DNA of 24,593 nt, from the NCBI GenBank assembly GCA_030598525.1, contig JAUVPT010000002.1:1-24593 (forward strand), read 5' to 3'. The DNA comes from Gemmatimonadota bacterium (lineage in GTDB: Bacteria; Gemmatimonadota; Gemmatimonadetes; Palauibacterales; Palauibacteraceae). Every line of letters starts with the position of its first letter. Position 1 is the first letter of the stretch. A model generated the notes under the pieces. The model did no database searches. It was not told the origin of the DNA and worked only from the letters and a program-made list of their open reading frames with translations. This document shows positions 1-7,788 of this stretch, in pieces. The translations under genes were made by a program, and so were the position numbers.

Positions 1-187
1 CCTGTATGTACGGCTCACTGAGACATCGGATTCGATGAGCGTGGCCGAGCAGCTCCTCGTACAGGAAGGAGTGGCTACTATCCCGGGCGACCCGTTCGGG
101 ACGCCCGGATTCCTGAGATTGAACTACGCCGTATCGGACGAGGAACTCGCCGACGGCGTCGCCCGGATCAAGACCTTCTTTTCCTGA
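1..187 (+). CDS. PLP-dependent aminotransferase class I/II, C-terminal fragment
   Basis: Only the last 61 codons are present; the frame begins at base 2 and ends in TGA at 185-187. The fragment reads as the C-terminal small domain of a fold-type I aminotransferase (aspartate/aromatic aminotransferase group). It has a stretch like VATIPGDPFGTPGFLRLNYA, in which the Pro-Gly, Phe-Gly and the Arg-Leu-Asn-Tyr-Ala run match the substrate-carboxylate-binding arginine region of that group. An acidic EEL helix and a short tail follow. The substrate cannot be assigned from this piece, and the catalytic lysine lies upstream of the window. It is convergent with hup, with a GC-rich hairpin between them. 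Confidence 0.8.
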   Translation, partial: LYVRLTETSDSMSVAEQLLVQEGVATIPGDPFGTPGFLRLNYAVSDEELADGVARIKTFFS

Positions 188-197
188 CTGGCTGTGC

Positions 198-226
198 GGC
201 GGCCGTCCCTGGCGGGGGCGGCCGCC
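198..226. terminator. GC-rich hairpin between convergent genes (possible bidirectional terminator)
   Basis: Bases 198-205 and 219-226 form a perfect 8-bp GC-only stem with a 13-base loop. It lies in the 56-base gap between the aminotransferase stop and the hup stop. Neither side has a U-tract, so intrinsic termination is uncertain. The position between two convergent 3' ends is the main argument. Confidence 0.4.
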
Positions 227-243
227 CTGCGAATCCGCCGAGC

Positions 244-531
244 CTACAGCGCCTCCTCGACCTCTTTCTTGAACAGGCGAGACGGCTTGAAGATCGGCAC
301 GGCCCGCGCCGGCACGGTGACCGACTCGCCCGTCCTCGGGTTCCTGGCAATCCTCGGGCGCCGGTTCCGCACCTTGAAGGTGCCGAAGCCCCGAATCTCG
401 ATGTGCTCTCCACTCGCGATCGCTTGCTTCACGGCGTTGAGAAAGGCATCGATCACCGCCGCGCAGTCCTTCTTCGTGACTCCCGGTCCGATCGCTTCGT
501 GTACTTGTTCTACCAGGTCAGCCTTGGTCAT
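244..531 (-). CDS. hup: HU/IHF family nucleoid-associated DNA-binding protein
   Basis: A 95-residue histone-like protein that binds and bends DNA as a dimer and compacts the nucleoid. The start MTKADLVEQV, the GFGTFKVRNRRPR beta-arm base and the RNPRTGE arm tip are diagnostic of the HU/IHF family. The length is close to the usual 90-95 residues. The arm tip RNPRTGE is shared by HU and IHF, so a homodimeric HU is the default call. A G-rich Shine-Dalgarno (run of six G, about six bases before ATG) supports the start. The gene lies 49 bases downstream of sppA on the same strand, so it may be cotranscribed, although an internal promoter in the gap is not excluded. Confidence 0.95.
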   Translation of the reverse strand: MTKADLVEQVHEAIGPGVTKKDCAAVIDAFLNAVKQAIASGEHIEIRGFGTFKVRNRRPRIARNPRTGESVTVPARAVPIFKPSRLFKKEVEEAL

Positions 532-580
532 GTGGATCCCCCCTGCCGGTGGTTGGTTTTCCGGCCCAGCATTCTGTAGG

Positions 581-1513
581 TCACGGCCATTGATAGCGGA
601 GTCGTGGACCGATCAGAGCTCGATCCAGAACGCTCCTCACCAGTGAGTGCAGCCTCGACTCTTCGATTCCTCTCAAGACGTCCCAGAAACCCAGTCTTCG
701 CTCTATGGGTCGGACGGTCCGGGGGTTGTCCCCGAGTCCGGTCATCTGGCCCACCAGGTCCAGCGCTTCGCCCAGGGTCGCCGTACGATCCACCAGGCCG
801 AGCTCTGCCGCCCGGGCGCCAGACATTACCCGGCCATCGGCGAGCGCAGTGACTCTGTCCCGGTCCAATCCTCGATTGGCGCTCACGGCATCCACGAACT
901 GCTCGTAGACATCGTCAACCAGGTCCTGCAAGACCCTGCGCTCATCATCGGTGAGATCCCGGACGGGCGATCCGATGTCCTTCATCTCACCGCTCTTCAC
1001 GACCTCCAGGTCCACGCCCACCTTTCGCAGAAGTCCCTCCGCGTTCGGAAACTCCATGATGACGCCGATCGAACCCGTAATGGAACTGGGAAGGGCGAGA
1101 ATACTGTCTGCACCGAGGGCGACGAGGTACGCGCCGGATGCGCCGATCTCCCCTATCCAGGCCACCACGGGCCGGTCGTCCTCGTCACGCAGGCTTGCGA
1201 GTTCGGAGTACATGCTCTGAGCCGTGCCTGCCACACCGCCCGGTGAGCGAATCTCGACAACGAACCCTCGCACTGACTTGTCCTCTCGAAACTTCTCCAG
1301 GTTCTGGATGAACGAGGCGTCGGATTCGATGACACCGTAAACGGGAAGGATGGCCACGCGATCGGCGGAGACGAGTGGAATCTGCCCGCCGAGCATTAGA
1401 CGCAGGACGATGCCCGCGCCAATCGCGAAGAACGCGAGAAGAAGAACGATACTGAGAACCGTCGTGCGACGCTGCACGCTAAGTGGCTCCCACGCGTGGA
1501 GATGAGCCTCCAT
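581..1513 (-). CDS. sppA: Signal peptide peptidase SppA-type serine protease (S49)
   Basis: A 310-residue membrane-anchored S49 peptidase. Family members cut residual signal peptides in the membrane by a Ser/Lys dyad. An N-terminal transmembrane segment spans roughly residues 18-42. The probable nucleophile is Ser126 in GEIGASGAYL and the probable general base is Lys178 in SGEMKDIGSP. The oxyanion region RSPGG (about 89-93) is also present. The length matches the short single-domain SppA of Gram-positives and many other phyla, not the 618-residue E. coli form. The gene lies 89 bases downstream of carA with its own TTGACA promoter, and hup follows. No strong Shine-Dalgarno precedes the chosen ATG, so a slightly different start is possible. 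Confidence 0.93.
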   Translation of the reverse strand: MEAHLHAWEPLSVQRRTTVLSIVLLLAFFAIGAGIVLRLMLGGQIPLVSADRVAILPVYGVIESDASFIQNLEKFREDKSVRGFVVEIRSPGGVAGTAQSMYSELASLRDEDDRPVVAWIGEIGASGAYLVALGADSILALPSSITGSIGVIMEFPNAEGLLRKVGVDLEVVKSGEMKDIGSPVRDLTDDERRVLQDLVDDVYEQFVDAVSANRGLDRDRVTALADGRVMSGARAAELGLVDRTATLGEALDLVGQMTGLGDNPRTVRPIERRLGFWDVLRGIEESRLHSLVRSVLDRALIGPRLRYQWP

Positions 1514-1576
1514 GTCTTGGAAGCGCCCGCAACGCGGATGGTCAGATCCGAGTCAGCGACGCCTCCGGGTACATGG

Positions 1577-1606
1577 AAACTAGCGTGGGGAAAGAAACCG
1601 TGTCAA
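1577..1606 (-). promoter_or_regulatory. Sigma-70-type promoter for sppA(-hup)
   Basis: On the minus strand a perfect TTGACA -35 box (1601-1606) is followed after 18 bases by TAGTTT (1577-1582). Predicted initiation near 1570 gives a leader of about 57 bases before the sppA ATG. The -35 box contains the carA stop codon TGA. This would let sppA-hup be expressed separately from carA. Confidence 0.55.
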
Positions 1607-2742
1607 CCGGTTGCCACAGACGAAGTTGCGCCCATCGACTCTACGAACCTCTGGAAAAGGTATCGGCTGTCGTGTGGGCCAGGTGCCGCTTCGGGATGGT
1701 ATTGCACCGCGAATGCGGGACGTGACACGTGTGAAAGGCCTTCTACGGTGCCGTCGTTGAGGTTACGGTGGGTGATCCTGAGTTCGGGGGATCCTTCCGC
1801 GAACCCGTCTTCCTCGGCGATCGCGAACCCGTGGTTCTGCGACGTGATCTCCACGACTCCCGTGTCCAGATTACGAACCGGGTGATTCCCCCCCCGGTGG
1901 CCATAGGGCAGCTTGTAGGTCCGACCCCCGAAAGCGCGGGCCACGAGCTGGCAACCGAGACAGATCCCGAATACTGGCACCCCGGCATCGCTCACCGCCC
2001 GGACGGTTTCCGCCGCGCACGGAACCGCCGCCGGGTCACCCGGCCCGTTGGAGACGAATACGCCGGCCGGACGCCTGGCCAGGATATCGGCCGACCCCGA
2101 GCTTGCAGGCAAGACCTCCACTCTGTAGCCCTCCGCAGCGATCAGCTGAAGGCTCCTCAGCTTGACCCCGTAGTCCAGGCACACGACCAGCCCCTTCTCC
2201 TTCCCCTGGGCATCCACAACGTAGGGTTCACGAGTGGATACGACGGTCGCCAGGTCGAGGCCTTCCATGCACGGATGGGCATCCAGTAATCCCTTGGCTT
2301 CCTCGACCGCGAGGGTGACTGGCGCGATCAGCGACCGCATGGCTCCCCGCTCCCTGACGTGCCGGGTAATCGCCCTCGTGTCGGCCCCCACGAGAACCGC
2401 GATCGAGTGTTCAGCAAGATATGAATCCAATCTCCCCGTGGCGCGCCAGCCACTCGACAGCCTCGAGAGTTCGCGGACCACGAAACCGGACACCCAAGGC
2501 TTCTTCGCCTGCTCGTCGATCGGCGTGATCCCGTAGTTGCCGATCATGGGGGCCGTCATCACCACGATCTGACCGGCAAACGATGGATCGGTGAGCACTT
2601 CCTGGTATCCGGTGAGGTTCGTGGTGAACACCAGCTCGCCAGCCGTGGCGGCCCCTGCCCCGGCGAGCCTGCCTCGCCAGAGCTTCCCGTCCTCCAGAAG
2701 GAGATATCCGTCAAGATCTTGCGTGAGAGTCACCGCCGACAT
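1603..2742 (-). CDS. carA: Carbamoyl-phosphate synthase small (glutamine amidotransferase) subunit
   Basis: CarA hydrolyses glutamine and passes ammonia to CarB to make carbamoyl phosphate for arginine and pyrimidine synthesis. The N-terminal CPSase domain (about 10-150) has TTNLTGYQEVLTDPSF. The class I glutamine amidotransferase domain (about 185-370) has the nucleophile Cys261 in FGICLGCQL, SNGPGDP, and the His349/Glu351 pair in VQYHPEA, so the triad is complete. I chose the ATG at 2742 (379 residues) because family homology begins just after it. In-frame ATGs at 2757 and 2784 would add 5 or 14 residues, and none has a clear Shine-Dalgarno. carB is not in the window. The gene is divergent from the RNase H-like gene, with starts only a few dozen bases apart. 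Confidence 0.95.
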   Translation of the reverse strand: MSAVTLTQDLDGYLLLEDGKLWRGRLAGAGAATAGELVFTTNLTGYQEVLTDPSFAGQIVVMTAPMIGNYGITPIDEQAKKPWVSGFVVRELSRLSSGWRATGRLDSYLAEHSIAVLVGADTRAITRHVRERGAMRSLIAPVTLAVEEAKGLLDAHPCMEGLDLATVVSTREPYVVDAQGKEKGLVVCLDYGVKLRSLQLIAAEGYRVEVLPASSGSADILARRPAGVFVSNGPGDPAAVPCAAETVRAVSDAGVPVFGICLGCQLVARAFGGRTYKLPYGHRGGNHPVRNLDTGVVEITSQNHGFAIAEEDGFAEGSPELRITHRNLNDGTVEGLSHVSRPAFAVQYHPEAAPGPHDSRYLFQRFVESMGATSSVATG

Positions 2743-2785
2743 CCAATTCAGGTTCATGAAACGCAAACCGACATCACGGAACATC

Positions 2786-3388
2786 GTGCACTCTGAACTC
2801 GTGTATATCTACGCGGACGAATCATGCCTCGGCAACCAGCGGCAGGACGTGCCACGGCCGGGGGCCGCAGCTGGCATGCTCGAGCGGTTCGATGCGCGCA
2901 AGGGTTGGTATCGTCGAGATTTCGCCGCCTTCGATCCGGATACGACCAATAACCGCATGGCGTTGACGTCGGGGATCCTGGGGCTGTCGGCGTTGCGAAA
3001 ATCCTGCGACGTGGTCTTCACATCAGACAGCCAGTACCTCGTTCGCGGGATGAAGGAGTGGGTGCACGCCTGGGCAAGGAGAGGGTGGCGCCGGAAGGGG
3101 GGCGAGATTGAGAACCTCGAGCTGTGGCGCCAACTCGTGAAATCCGCCGCCAGGCACCGAGTGGAATGGCGATGGGTGAAGGGTCACGCAGATCACCCGA
3201 AAAACGAGTACGTGGATTACCTGGCCATCAGCACTGCCAGGTCAGGCAGGGATGCGGGAGGCCTGGTGGAATCGGGGTTTGACGAGTGGCTGTCCCGCCA
3301 GGTGGATCGCGGCCTGTTCATCGACTACCTCGACCTGCCGCCCGACACCGCCTTCCACCCGGACCCCGCCGTGGCCGCGGGGTCCTGA
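2786..3388 (+). CDS. rnhA: RNase HI-like protein (one catalytic acid replaced by Ala)
   Basis: A 200-residue RNase H-fold protein; the family cuts RNA in RNA/DNA hybrids with two metal ions. Visible family features are Asp11 in YADES, TTNNRMAL (53-60), Asp81 in TSDSQYL, the tryptophan-rich handle region (about 90-115), and His134 and Asp144 in VKGHADHPKNEYVDYLA. The glutamate that normally follows NNRM (E. coli Glu48) is Ala59 here. The loop after CLGN is also atypical, lacking the usual PGPGGWG. A C-terminal tail of about 50 residues follows the fold. The GTG at 2786 was chosen because the RNase H beta-1 strand follows directly; the open frame further upstream runs antisense to carA. It is convergent with secG, 14 bases apart. 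Confidence 0.85.
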   Translation: MHSELVYIYADESCLGNQRQDVPRPGAAAGMLERFDARKGWYRRDFAAFDPDTTNNRMALTSGILGLSALRKSCDVVFTSDSQYLVRGMKEWVHAWARRGWRRKGGEIENLELWRQLVKSAARHRVEWRWVKGHADHPKNEYVDYLAISTARSGRDAGGLVESGFDEWLSRQVDRGLFIDYLDLPPDTAFHPDPAVAAGS

Positions 3389-3402
3389 GAGGTCGTCTCG
3401 TG

Positions 3403-3804
3403 TCACTCGCCGTCCGGCTCGTCTCCACCACCTGACTCGCCATCAGGCGGAGTCTGCACCGGTACCGGGCTCGCGGGAGCTCCCTGGCCTTCGGTCTCCA
3501 GGACCGACGCCGGAGGAGCCACGGGCTGGCCGAATTCCTCCCGCAAAATAGACTCCGGGGTAGCCGACTGCCTGGCCGAAAGAACCGCCAGTAGCAGCGC
3601 CAGAACGAGATATGCGCCGCCCCCGATCCACGTGGCCTTCGTCAGGAAATTAGCCGCCTGGCGGCCACCCATGAAGGAATCCGTCGAAGACGATGCGCCT
3701 CCGAATTCGGCCGCGAGGCCCCCACCTTTGCCTGACTGCAACAGTATGCCCAGAATCAGCAAGAGCGCGATAATGCTGACCAATGCGATCAGTAGATTGA
3801 ACAT
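3403..3804 (-). CDS. secG: Preprotein translocase subunit SecG
   Basis: A 133-residue small subunit of the SecYEG channel that assists SecA-driven export. Two hydrophobic segments (about 3-22 and 55-78) flank the cytoplasmic loop. The loop carries the family motif LLQSGKGGGLAAEFGG, followed by a Ser-rich stretch and FLTKAT. The last 50 or so residues form an acidic, Pro/Gly-rich tail that most SecG proteins lack or have shorter. The start is supported by a GAGGTGG Shine-Dalgarno directly upstream. The gene sits 22 bases downstream of an intrinsic terminator on its own strand and 123 bases downstream of tpiA, an order (gap-pgk-tpiA-secG) common in bacteria. Confidence 0.95.
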   Translation of the reverse strand: MFNLLIALVSIIALLLILGILLQSGKGGGLAAEFGGASSSTDSFMGGRQAANFLTKATWIGGGAYLVLALLLAVLSARQSATPESILREEFGQPVAPPASVLETEGQGAPASPVPVQTPPDGESGGGDEPDGE

Positions 3805-3825
3805 TCCACCTCTTCCGCGTGTGAC

Positions 3826-3860
3826 AAAAAAGGCGCGGGCCGTCGAACAGGGCCCGCACC
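3826..3860 (-). terminator. Intrinsic terminator downstream of tpiA and in the secG leader
   Basis: In minus-strand RNA a 10-bp stem (3851-3860 with 3832-3841, one G-U pair) with a 9-base loop is followed by six U (3831-3826). It should end the gap-pgk-tpiA transcript. Because it lies after the predicted secG promoter and only 22 bases before the secG ATG, it would also act inside the secG leader. Confidence 0.8.
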
Positions 3861-3867
3861 GGGTACA

Positions 3868-3896
3868 AAATTAGGGATATCGGAGAACCGAGTCAA
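3868..3896 (-). promoter_or_regulatory. Sigma-70-type promoter for secG
   Basis: Minus strand: TTGACT (-35, 3891-3896), a 17-base spacer and TAATTT (-10, 3868-3873). Predicted initiation is near 3861, immediately before the terminator stem that begins at 3860. No other good promoter is seen between tpiA and secG. Confidence 0.6.
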
Positions 3897-3927
3897 CGTC
3901 CGCCCTGGCCGTGGCTGCTGCCACCCG

Positions 3928-4686
3928 TCAGCCCCCCCCTGCACAGATCGCGGCAAAGCTCTCAGGGTCCAGGCTCGCACCCCCGACCAGCACGCCGTCG
4001 ACGCCGGGGGCCTCGAGCAACTCCTCTATGTTGCCTGGCTTGACGCTTCCTCCATACAGGATCACGGCGTCGTCACGTCCTCCGCAGCGACCGATCTCCC
4101 GTCGCACGACAGTGTGAGCCTGCGCCGCGTCGTCCGGCGATGCCGTACGACCCGTGCCGATCGCCCAGACCGGTTCGTAGGCATACGTGAGCAAAGAAAG
4201 GCTGTCGGGAGCGAGGCTGGCCAGCACGATCTCTATCTGACGGGACAGGACCGCTTCCAGCGCGCCAGCCTCCCGCTCCTCCAGAGTCTCCCCCACGCAA
4301 AGGACGGGGCGGAGGTCGGCCTCGAGAATCCTGGCAACCTTGGCCGCCACCGTGACATCATCATCACCGAATTCCCGGCGACGCTCCGAGTGGCCCGCCA
4401 GGGCCCAGCCGACTCCCACCTGTTTCGCCATCGGCGCCGAAACGGCCCCCGTGTGAGCGCCGTTCACCTCCTGGTGCACATCCTGGACACCCACCCCAAG
4501 GTCGGGTCGAGTGCGTGCCGAGGCGAGGAACGCGCCGACGCTCAGGTATGGAGGGAAGAACACCACGCGCGCGTCCTGACGCGCACTGTGCAGGGCGCCG
4601 AAGCGATCTACGAAGGTCTCGGTTTCATCGGGTCCCAAGTGCATCTTCCAATTGGCCGCGAACATCGGTTTCACATCGTCTCGCAT
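3928..4686 (-). CDS. tpiA: Triosephosphate isomerase
   Basis: Interconverts dihydroxyacetone phosphate and glyceraldehyde 3-phosphate in glycolysis and gluconeogenesis. A 252-residue TIM barrel of standard length. Catalytic residues are Lys14 in NWKMH, His99 in GHSERR and Glu171 in YEPVWAIGTG; the phosphate-binding YGGSVKPGN and GVLVGGASL are near the C-terminus. The pgk stop codon TGA forms part of the TGAGGA Shine-Dalgarno, and the genes are 6 bases apart, so tpiA is probably coupled to pgk. It is the last gene of the gap-pgk-tpiA operon, before the terminator at 3826-3860. Confidence 0.97.
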   Translation of the reverse strand: MRDDVKPMFAANWKMHLGPDETETFVDRFGALHSARQDARVVFFPPYLSVGAFLASARTRPDLGVGVQDVHQEVNGAHTGAVSAPMAKQVGVGWALAGHSERRREFGDDDVTVAAKVARILEADLRPVLCVGETLEEREAGALEAVLSRQIEIVLASLAPDSLSLLTYAYEPVWAIGTGRTASPDDAAQAHTVVRREIGRCGGRDDAVILYGGSVKPGNIEELLEAPGVDGVLVGGASLDPESFAAICAGGG

Positions 4687-4692
4687 GATTCC

Positions 4693-5892
4693 TCAGGCCG
4701 GATCCAGGGCTTCGATTCCAGGCAGTGACCCTGCCGCCAGGTACTCCAGCGACGCGCCGCCACCAGTGGACACATGAGATACTGCGTCGGACAGGCCAGC
4801 CTGCCGAATCGCGGCAGCCGAGTCCCCTCCTCCGATCACCGTAAGACCGCCGGCGGCCGTGCACTCAGCCGTGGCGCGGGCCACCGATACCGTGCCCGCA
4901 TCGAAACCGGGCTTCTCGAACAGACCCATCGGACCATTCCAGAACACCGTCTTGGCCTCGCGCACGATCGCCGCGAAGGTCTCGCGGCTATCCGGTCCGA
5001 TGTCGAGGGCGGCGAGCTCGGGTGGAACGGCTTCCGCAGGGACGACGATGGCATCGCTCGCGTCCGGTGCGCCCGGGTCGGCAACGACCAGGTCGGTCGG
5101 TAGGACCAGCCTTTCTCCACCCGTGGCGAGGAAACGGCCGGCCACCGGCACGGCGTCCTGTTCCACCAGCGATCGTCCGGTGCTGGCACCCATCGCGGAG
5201 AGGAACGTGTTGGCCATCGCCCCTCCGATCAGAACCGAGTCGGCTCTTCCGAGGAACGTCTCCAGCAACCCGATCTTGTCTCCGATCTTGGCCCCGCCCA
5301 GAATCACGACGAACGGCCTACCGACCGCAAGCCGCAATCCAGAAAGGGCCTCGAGCTCCCGCTGGACGAGAAAACCGGCGACGGCCGGTCGCATGAACCC
5401 TGCCACCCCCACGACGGACGCGTGCGCCCGATGAGTGCTGCCAAAGGCATCGTTGACGAACACATCGCCAAGCCGTGCGAAACGCTCAGCGACGGCCGGT
5501 TCGTTGGTCGTTTCACCCGGCAGGAAGCGCGTGTTTTCCAGGAGAAGGACCTCGCCCGGCCCCAGGTTCTTGCTCGCAATGACCGCCTCGTCCGTATCCG
5601 TAGACGGCACGAACCGCACCGGTGCCCCCAACTCCTCCTCCAACACGGAAGCTACCGGAGCGAGTGACATCGACGGCACGACCTGTCCCTTCGGACGTCC
5701 AAGGTGCGAGAGCAGGACCGGCCTTCCGCCACACTCAAGGACATGCCGCAGCGTCGGCAGGGTCGCGCGAACGCGCGTATCGTCAGAGACGGCGCCGTCC
5801 TCGGTCAGTGGAACGTTGTAGTCGACTCGTATCAGGACGCGGCGCCCGTCCAGGTCTGATCGCGCCAGGTCCGCCAGGTTCTTTCGAAGCAC
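4693..5892 (-). CDS. pgk: Phosphoglycerate kinase
   Basis: Transfers phosphate from 1,3-bisphosphoglycerate to ADP. The 399-residue length is standard. Motifs in order are RVDYNVPL near the N-terminus, LLSHLGRPKG, LLLENTRFLPGE, VNDAFGSTHRAHAS, VILGGAKIGDKI, FWNGPMGLFEKPGF and the C-terminal VIGGGDSAAA nucleotide loop. The GTG at 5892 is chosen over an ATG 72 bases upstream. It has a strong GGAGGAGG Shine-Dalgarno (5898-5905) and fits the usual N-terminus, while the longer form would run into the 3' end of gap. It lies 14 bases after gap and 6 before tpiA, so the three are almost certainly one transcript. Confidence 0.97.
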   Translation of the reverse strand: MLRKNLADLARSDLDGRRVLIRVDYNVPLTEDGAVSDDTRVRATLPTLRHVLECGGRPVLLSHLGRPKGQVVPSMSLAPVASVLEEELGAPVRFVPSTDTDEAVIASKNLGPGEVLLLENTRFLPGETTNEPAVAERFARLGDVFVNDAFGSTHRAHASVVGVAGFMRPAVAGFLVQRELEALSGLRLAVGRPFVVILGGAKIGDKIGLLETFLGRADSVLIGGAMANTFLSAMGASTGRSLVEQDAVPVAGRFLATGGERLVLPTDLVVADPGAPDASDAIVVPAEAVPPELAALDIGPDSRETFAAIVREAKTVFWNGPMGLFEKPGFDAGTVSVARATAECTAAGGLTVIGGGDSAAAIRQAGLSDAVSHVSTGGGASLEYLAAGSLPGIEALDPA

Positions 5893-5906
5893 ACCGGCCT
5901 CCTCCG

Positions 5907-6917
5907 TCAGAGGCTCTGTCCGATGGTCCGCGCAAGATCCACACACCGCGTGGAGTATCCCCACTCGTTGTCATACCAGGAGATCACCTTCACCATGCGG
6001 CCGCCGATGACGGACGTCGAAAGGCCATCGATGATCGAGCTGTGTGGGTTGCCGACATAGTCGATCGACACGAGCGGTGCGTCCTCGTACCGCAGGATGC
6101 CCTTGAGACTGCCGCCGGCTGCTCGCCGGTACGCCTCGTTGACCTCGTCCGCGCTCGTGTCCCGGCCCAGGTTGGCGACGAGATCGACGATGGACACATT
6201 CGGCGTCGGAACGCGCATGGCCATCCCATCGATCTTGCCCTCGACCTCCGGGATCACCAGGCCCGTTGCCTTGGCAGCGCCCGTCGTGGTCGGGATGATA
6301 GACACGGCAGCCGCCCGGGCGCGACGAAGATCCTTGTGAGGAAGATCGAGGATCCTCTGGTCATTCGTGTAGCTATGAACCGTAGTCATCAAACCGCTCT
6401 CGAAACCGAACTCGTCCACCAGCACTTTGACGGCCGGCGCGACGCAGTTGGTCGTGCAACTCGCATTGGATATGACGTCGTGACTCGCGGGGTCATAGTC
6501 CCCGCCGTTGACGCCGAGCACCAGGGTAACGTCCGGGTCGGGCGCCGGGGCCGTGATCACGACTTTGCTGGCACCGGCCTCGAGGTGCTTCGCCGCGTCG
6601 AGGCGCTTCCTGAACAGCCCGGTAGCCTCGAAGACGATATCCGCGCCGAGGTCTGCCCACGGCAGATCCACCGGATCCCGAACGGAGAGCACGTCGAACC
6701 GCTCGCCGTCAATCACGAGCGCGTTGCCGTCCACGTCGACCTGCCCATCGTACACGCCGTGAACCGAATCGTATTTGAATAGATGCGCCAACGTCGCGGC
6801 ATCCGTCAGATCGTTGATGGCCACGAGGTCCAGCTCGCCCATTCCCTGCTGCAGAGCCGAGCGGAGGATGTTGCGGCCGATCCGCCCGAATCCATTGATC
6901 GCGATCTTGACCGACAT
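5907..6917 (-). CDS. gap: Glyceraldehyde-3-phosphate dehydrogenase, type I
   Basis: Oxidises and phosphorylates glyceraldehyde 3-phosphate to 1,3-bisphosphoglycerate. The protein is 336 residues long. The Rossmann start INGFGRIGRN, Asp36 in AINDLTD (which favours NAD over NADP), the catalytic Cys154 in SNASCTTNC and its partner His181 in VHSYTNDQ are all present. The C-terminal YDNEWGYSTR is typical. The ATG at 6917 matches the canonical N-terminus and has a GGGAG Shine-Dalgarno 9 bases upstream. It is the first gene of gap-pgk-tpiA. The 92 bases between it and comF must hold any promoter, but I see no strong -35/-10 pair there. Confidence 0.97.
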   Translation of the reverse strand: MSVKIAINGFGRIGRNILRSALQQGMGELDLVAINDLTDAATLAHLFKYDSVHGVYDGQVDVDGNALVIDGERFDVLSVRDPVDLPWADLGADIVFEATGLFRKRLDAAKHLEAGASKVVITAPAPDPDVTLVLGVNGGDYDPASHDVISNASCTTNCVAPAVKVLVDEFGFESGLMTTVHSYTNDQRILDLPHKDLRRARAAAVSIIPTTTGAAKATGLVIPEVEGKIDGMAMRVPTPNVSIVDLVANLGRDTSADEVNEAYRRAAGGSLKGILRYEDAPLVSIDYVGNPHSSIIDGLSTSVIGGRMVKVISWYDNEWGYSTRCVDLARTIGQSL

Positions 6918-7009
6918 ATGAGTGACTCCCGTCTGAGGGTTCCCAGGTTGAAGAAACCATAGCTTGCACGCGGGAAGTGTCCTGCACAAGTCCCACAGCC
7001 CGGTCGCAA

Positions 7010-7771
7010 TCAGCTACCATCCGCGAGAGGGTTGGTGCGGGCGAAACTGACGATGCCCAGGCACTCCGCGCCGGCCGCGACAAGGGCTTCGGCACAAGCC
7101 ACCCCCGTCGCCCCGGTGGTAATGACATCGTCCACGATCAGCACCTCTGGATGCAAATCGAGGGCTTCCAGAAAGCTCGGATTGATCGAGTAGGCGCCCT
7201 CAGCCACCTTCTCTCGCTCGCGCCGGCCAAGCCGTGCCAGAGAGGGGCCGCCCCGATTCCTCCGCAGGAGGCCCTCGACCGGCCAACCCGTGCCACGAGA
7301 CAGGGCCTGCGCCAGCAGTTCCGCCTGGTTGAAGCCCCGTTCACGTCGCCGTGCCCGGGTGAGAGGAACCGGAACGAGAGCAGGGACACGTCCGGCCGCC
7401 AGGCGCCATGCCGCCGGAAGCATGAGATCTCCCATGAAATTCGTCAGCCCGGTCCAGCCCCTGTACTTGAAACCTCGGACGAGCTCGGCAGCGGGTCCGA
7501 CGTGGAGGCAGGCCGACGCCGCCCTTCGAAGCGCCGGAGGCCATGCGTGGCACTCGGCGCACTCTCCCGGCGACGGTCCGGGGATCACCCGTGTGAGCCC
7601 GCAACGAGGACACAGGGGAAGTGGAATGGTGACCACGCGGGAAGCGCACAATCCGCACAGGGGAGGACCTCCTGCAGGAACGGCCGCCCTACATATGGCG
7701 CAGCCGCACGGTATCAGGGCATCGAGAAGATCCAGCAAGGACCCGCCAAGGCCGGATGGCCGTACCTGCAC
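7010..7771 (-). CDS. comF: ComF family zinc-binding phosphoribosyltransferase-like protein
   Basis: A 253-residue ComF/ComFC-type protein. Members are needed for DNA uptake in naturally competent bacteria, though many non-competent species also carry them. The N-terminal third has cysteine pairs (CGCAIC, CGLC, CPRCG, CAEC) that fit a zinc-binding domain. The C-terminal two-thirds is a type I phosphoribosyltransferase-like fold with the PRPP-loop signature VLIVDDVITTGAT near residue 215 and the ComF-typical RRRERGFNQAELLA. It starts with GTG 17 bases after aroE and has a weak Shine-Dalgarno. No other competence gene is visible nearby, so uptake competence cannot be concluded. Confidence 0.9.
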   Translation of the reverse strand: MQVRPSGLGGSLLDLLDALIPCGCAICRAAVPAGGPPLCGLCASRVVTIPLPLCPRCGLTRVIPGPSPGECAECHAWPPALRRAASACLHVGPAAELVRGFKYRGWTGLTNFMGDLMLPAAWRLAAGRVPALVPVPLTRARRRERGFNQAELLAQALSRGTGWPVEGLLRRNRGGPSLARLGRREREKVAEGAYSINPSFLEALDLHPEVLIVDDVITTGATGVACAEALVAAGAECLGIVSFARTNPLADGS

Positions 7772-7788
7772 GACTCAGCCCGCCACCC

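Noticed and set aside
2591..2785. 65-codon upstream extension of the RNase H-like gene
   Set aside because: It runs antisense to the carA N-terminus, is Ser/Pro/Arg-rich, and the RNase H fold begins just after the GTG at 2786. An ATG at 2756 remains possible but less likely.
5622..6782. 386-residue + strand open frame opposite gap and pgk
   Set aside because: Antisense to two complete glycolytic genes and spans their junction; composition is low in normal hydrophobic core residues.
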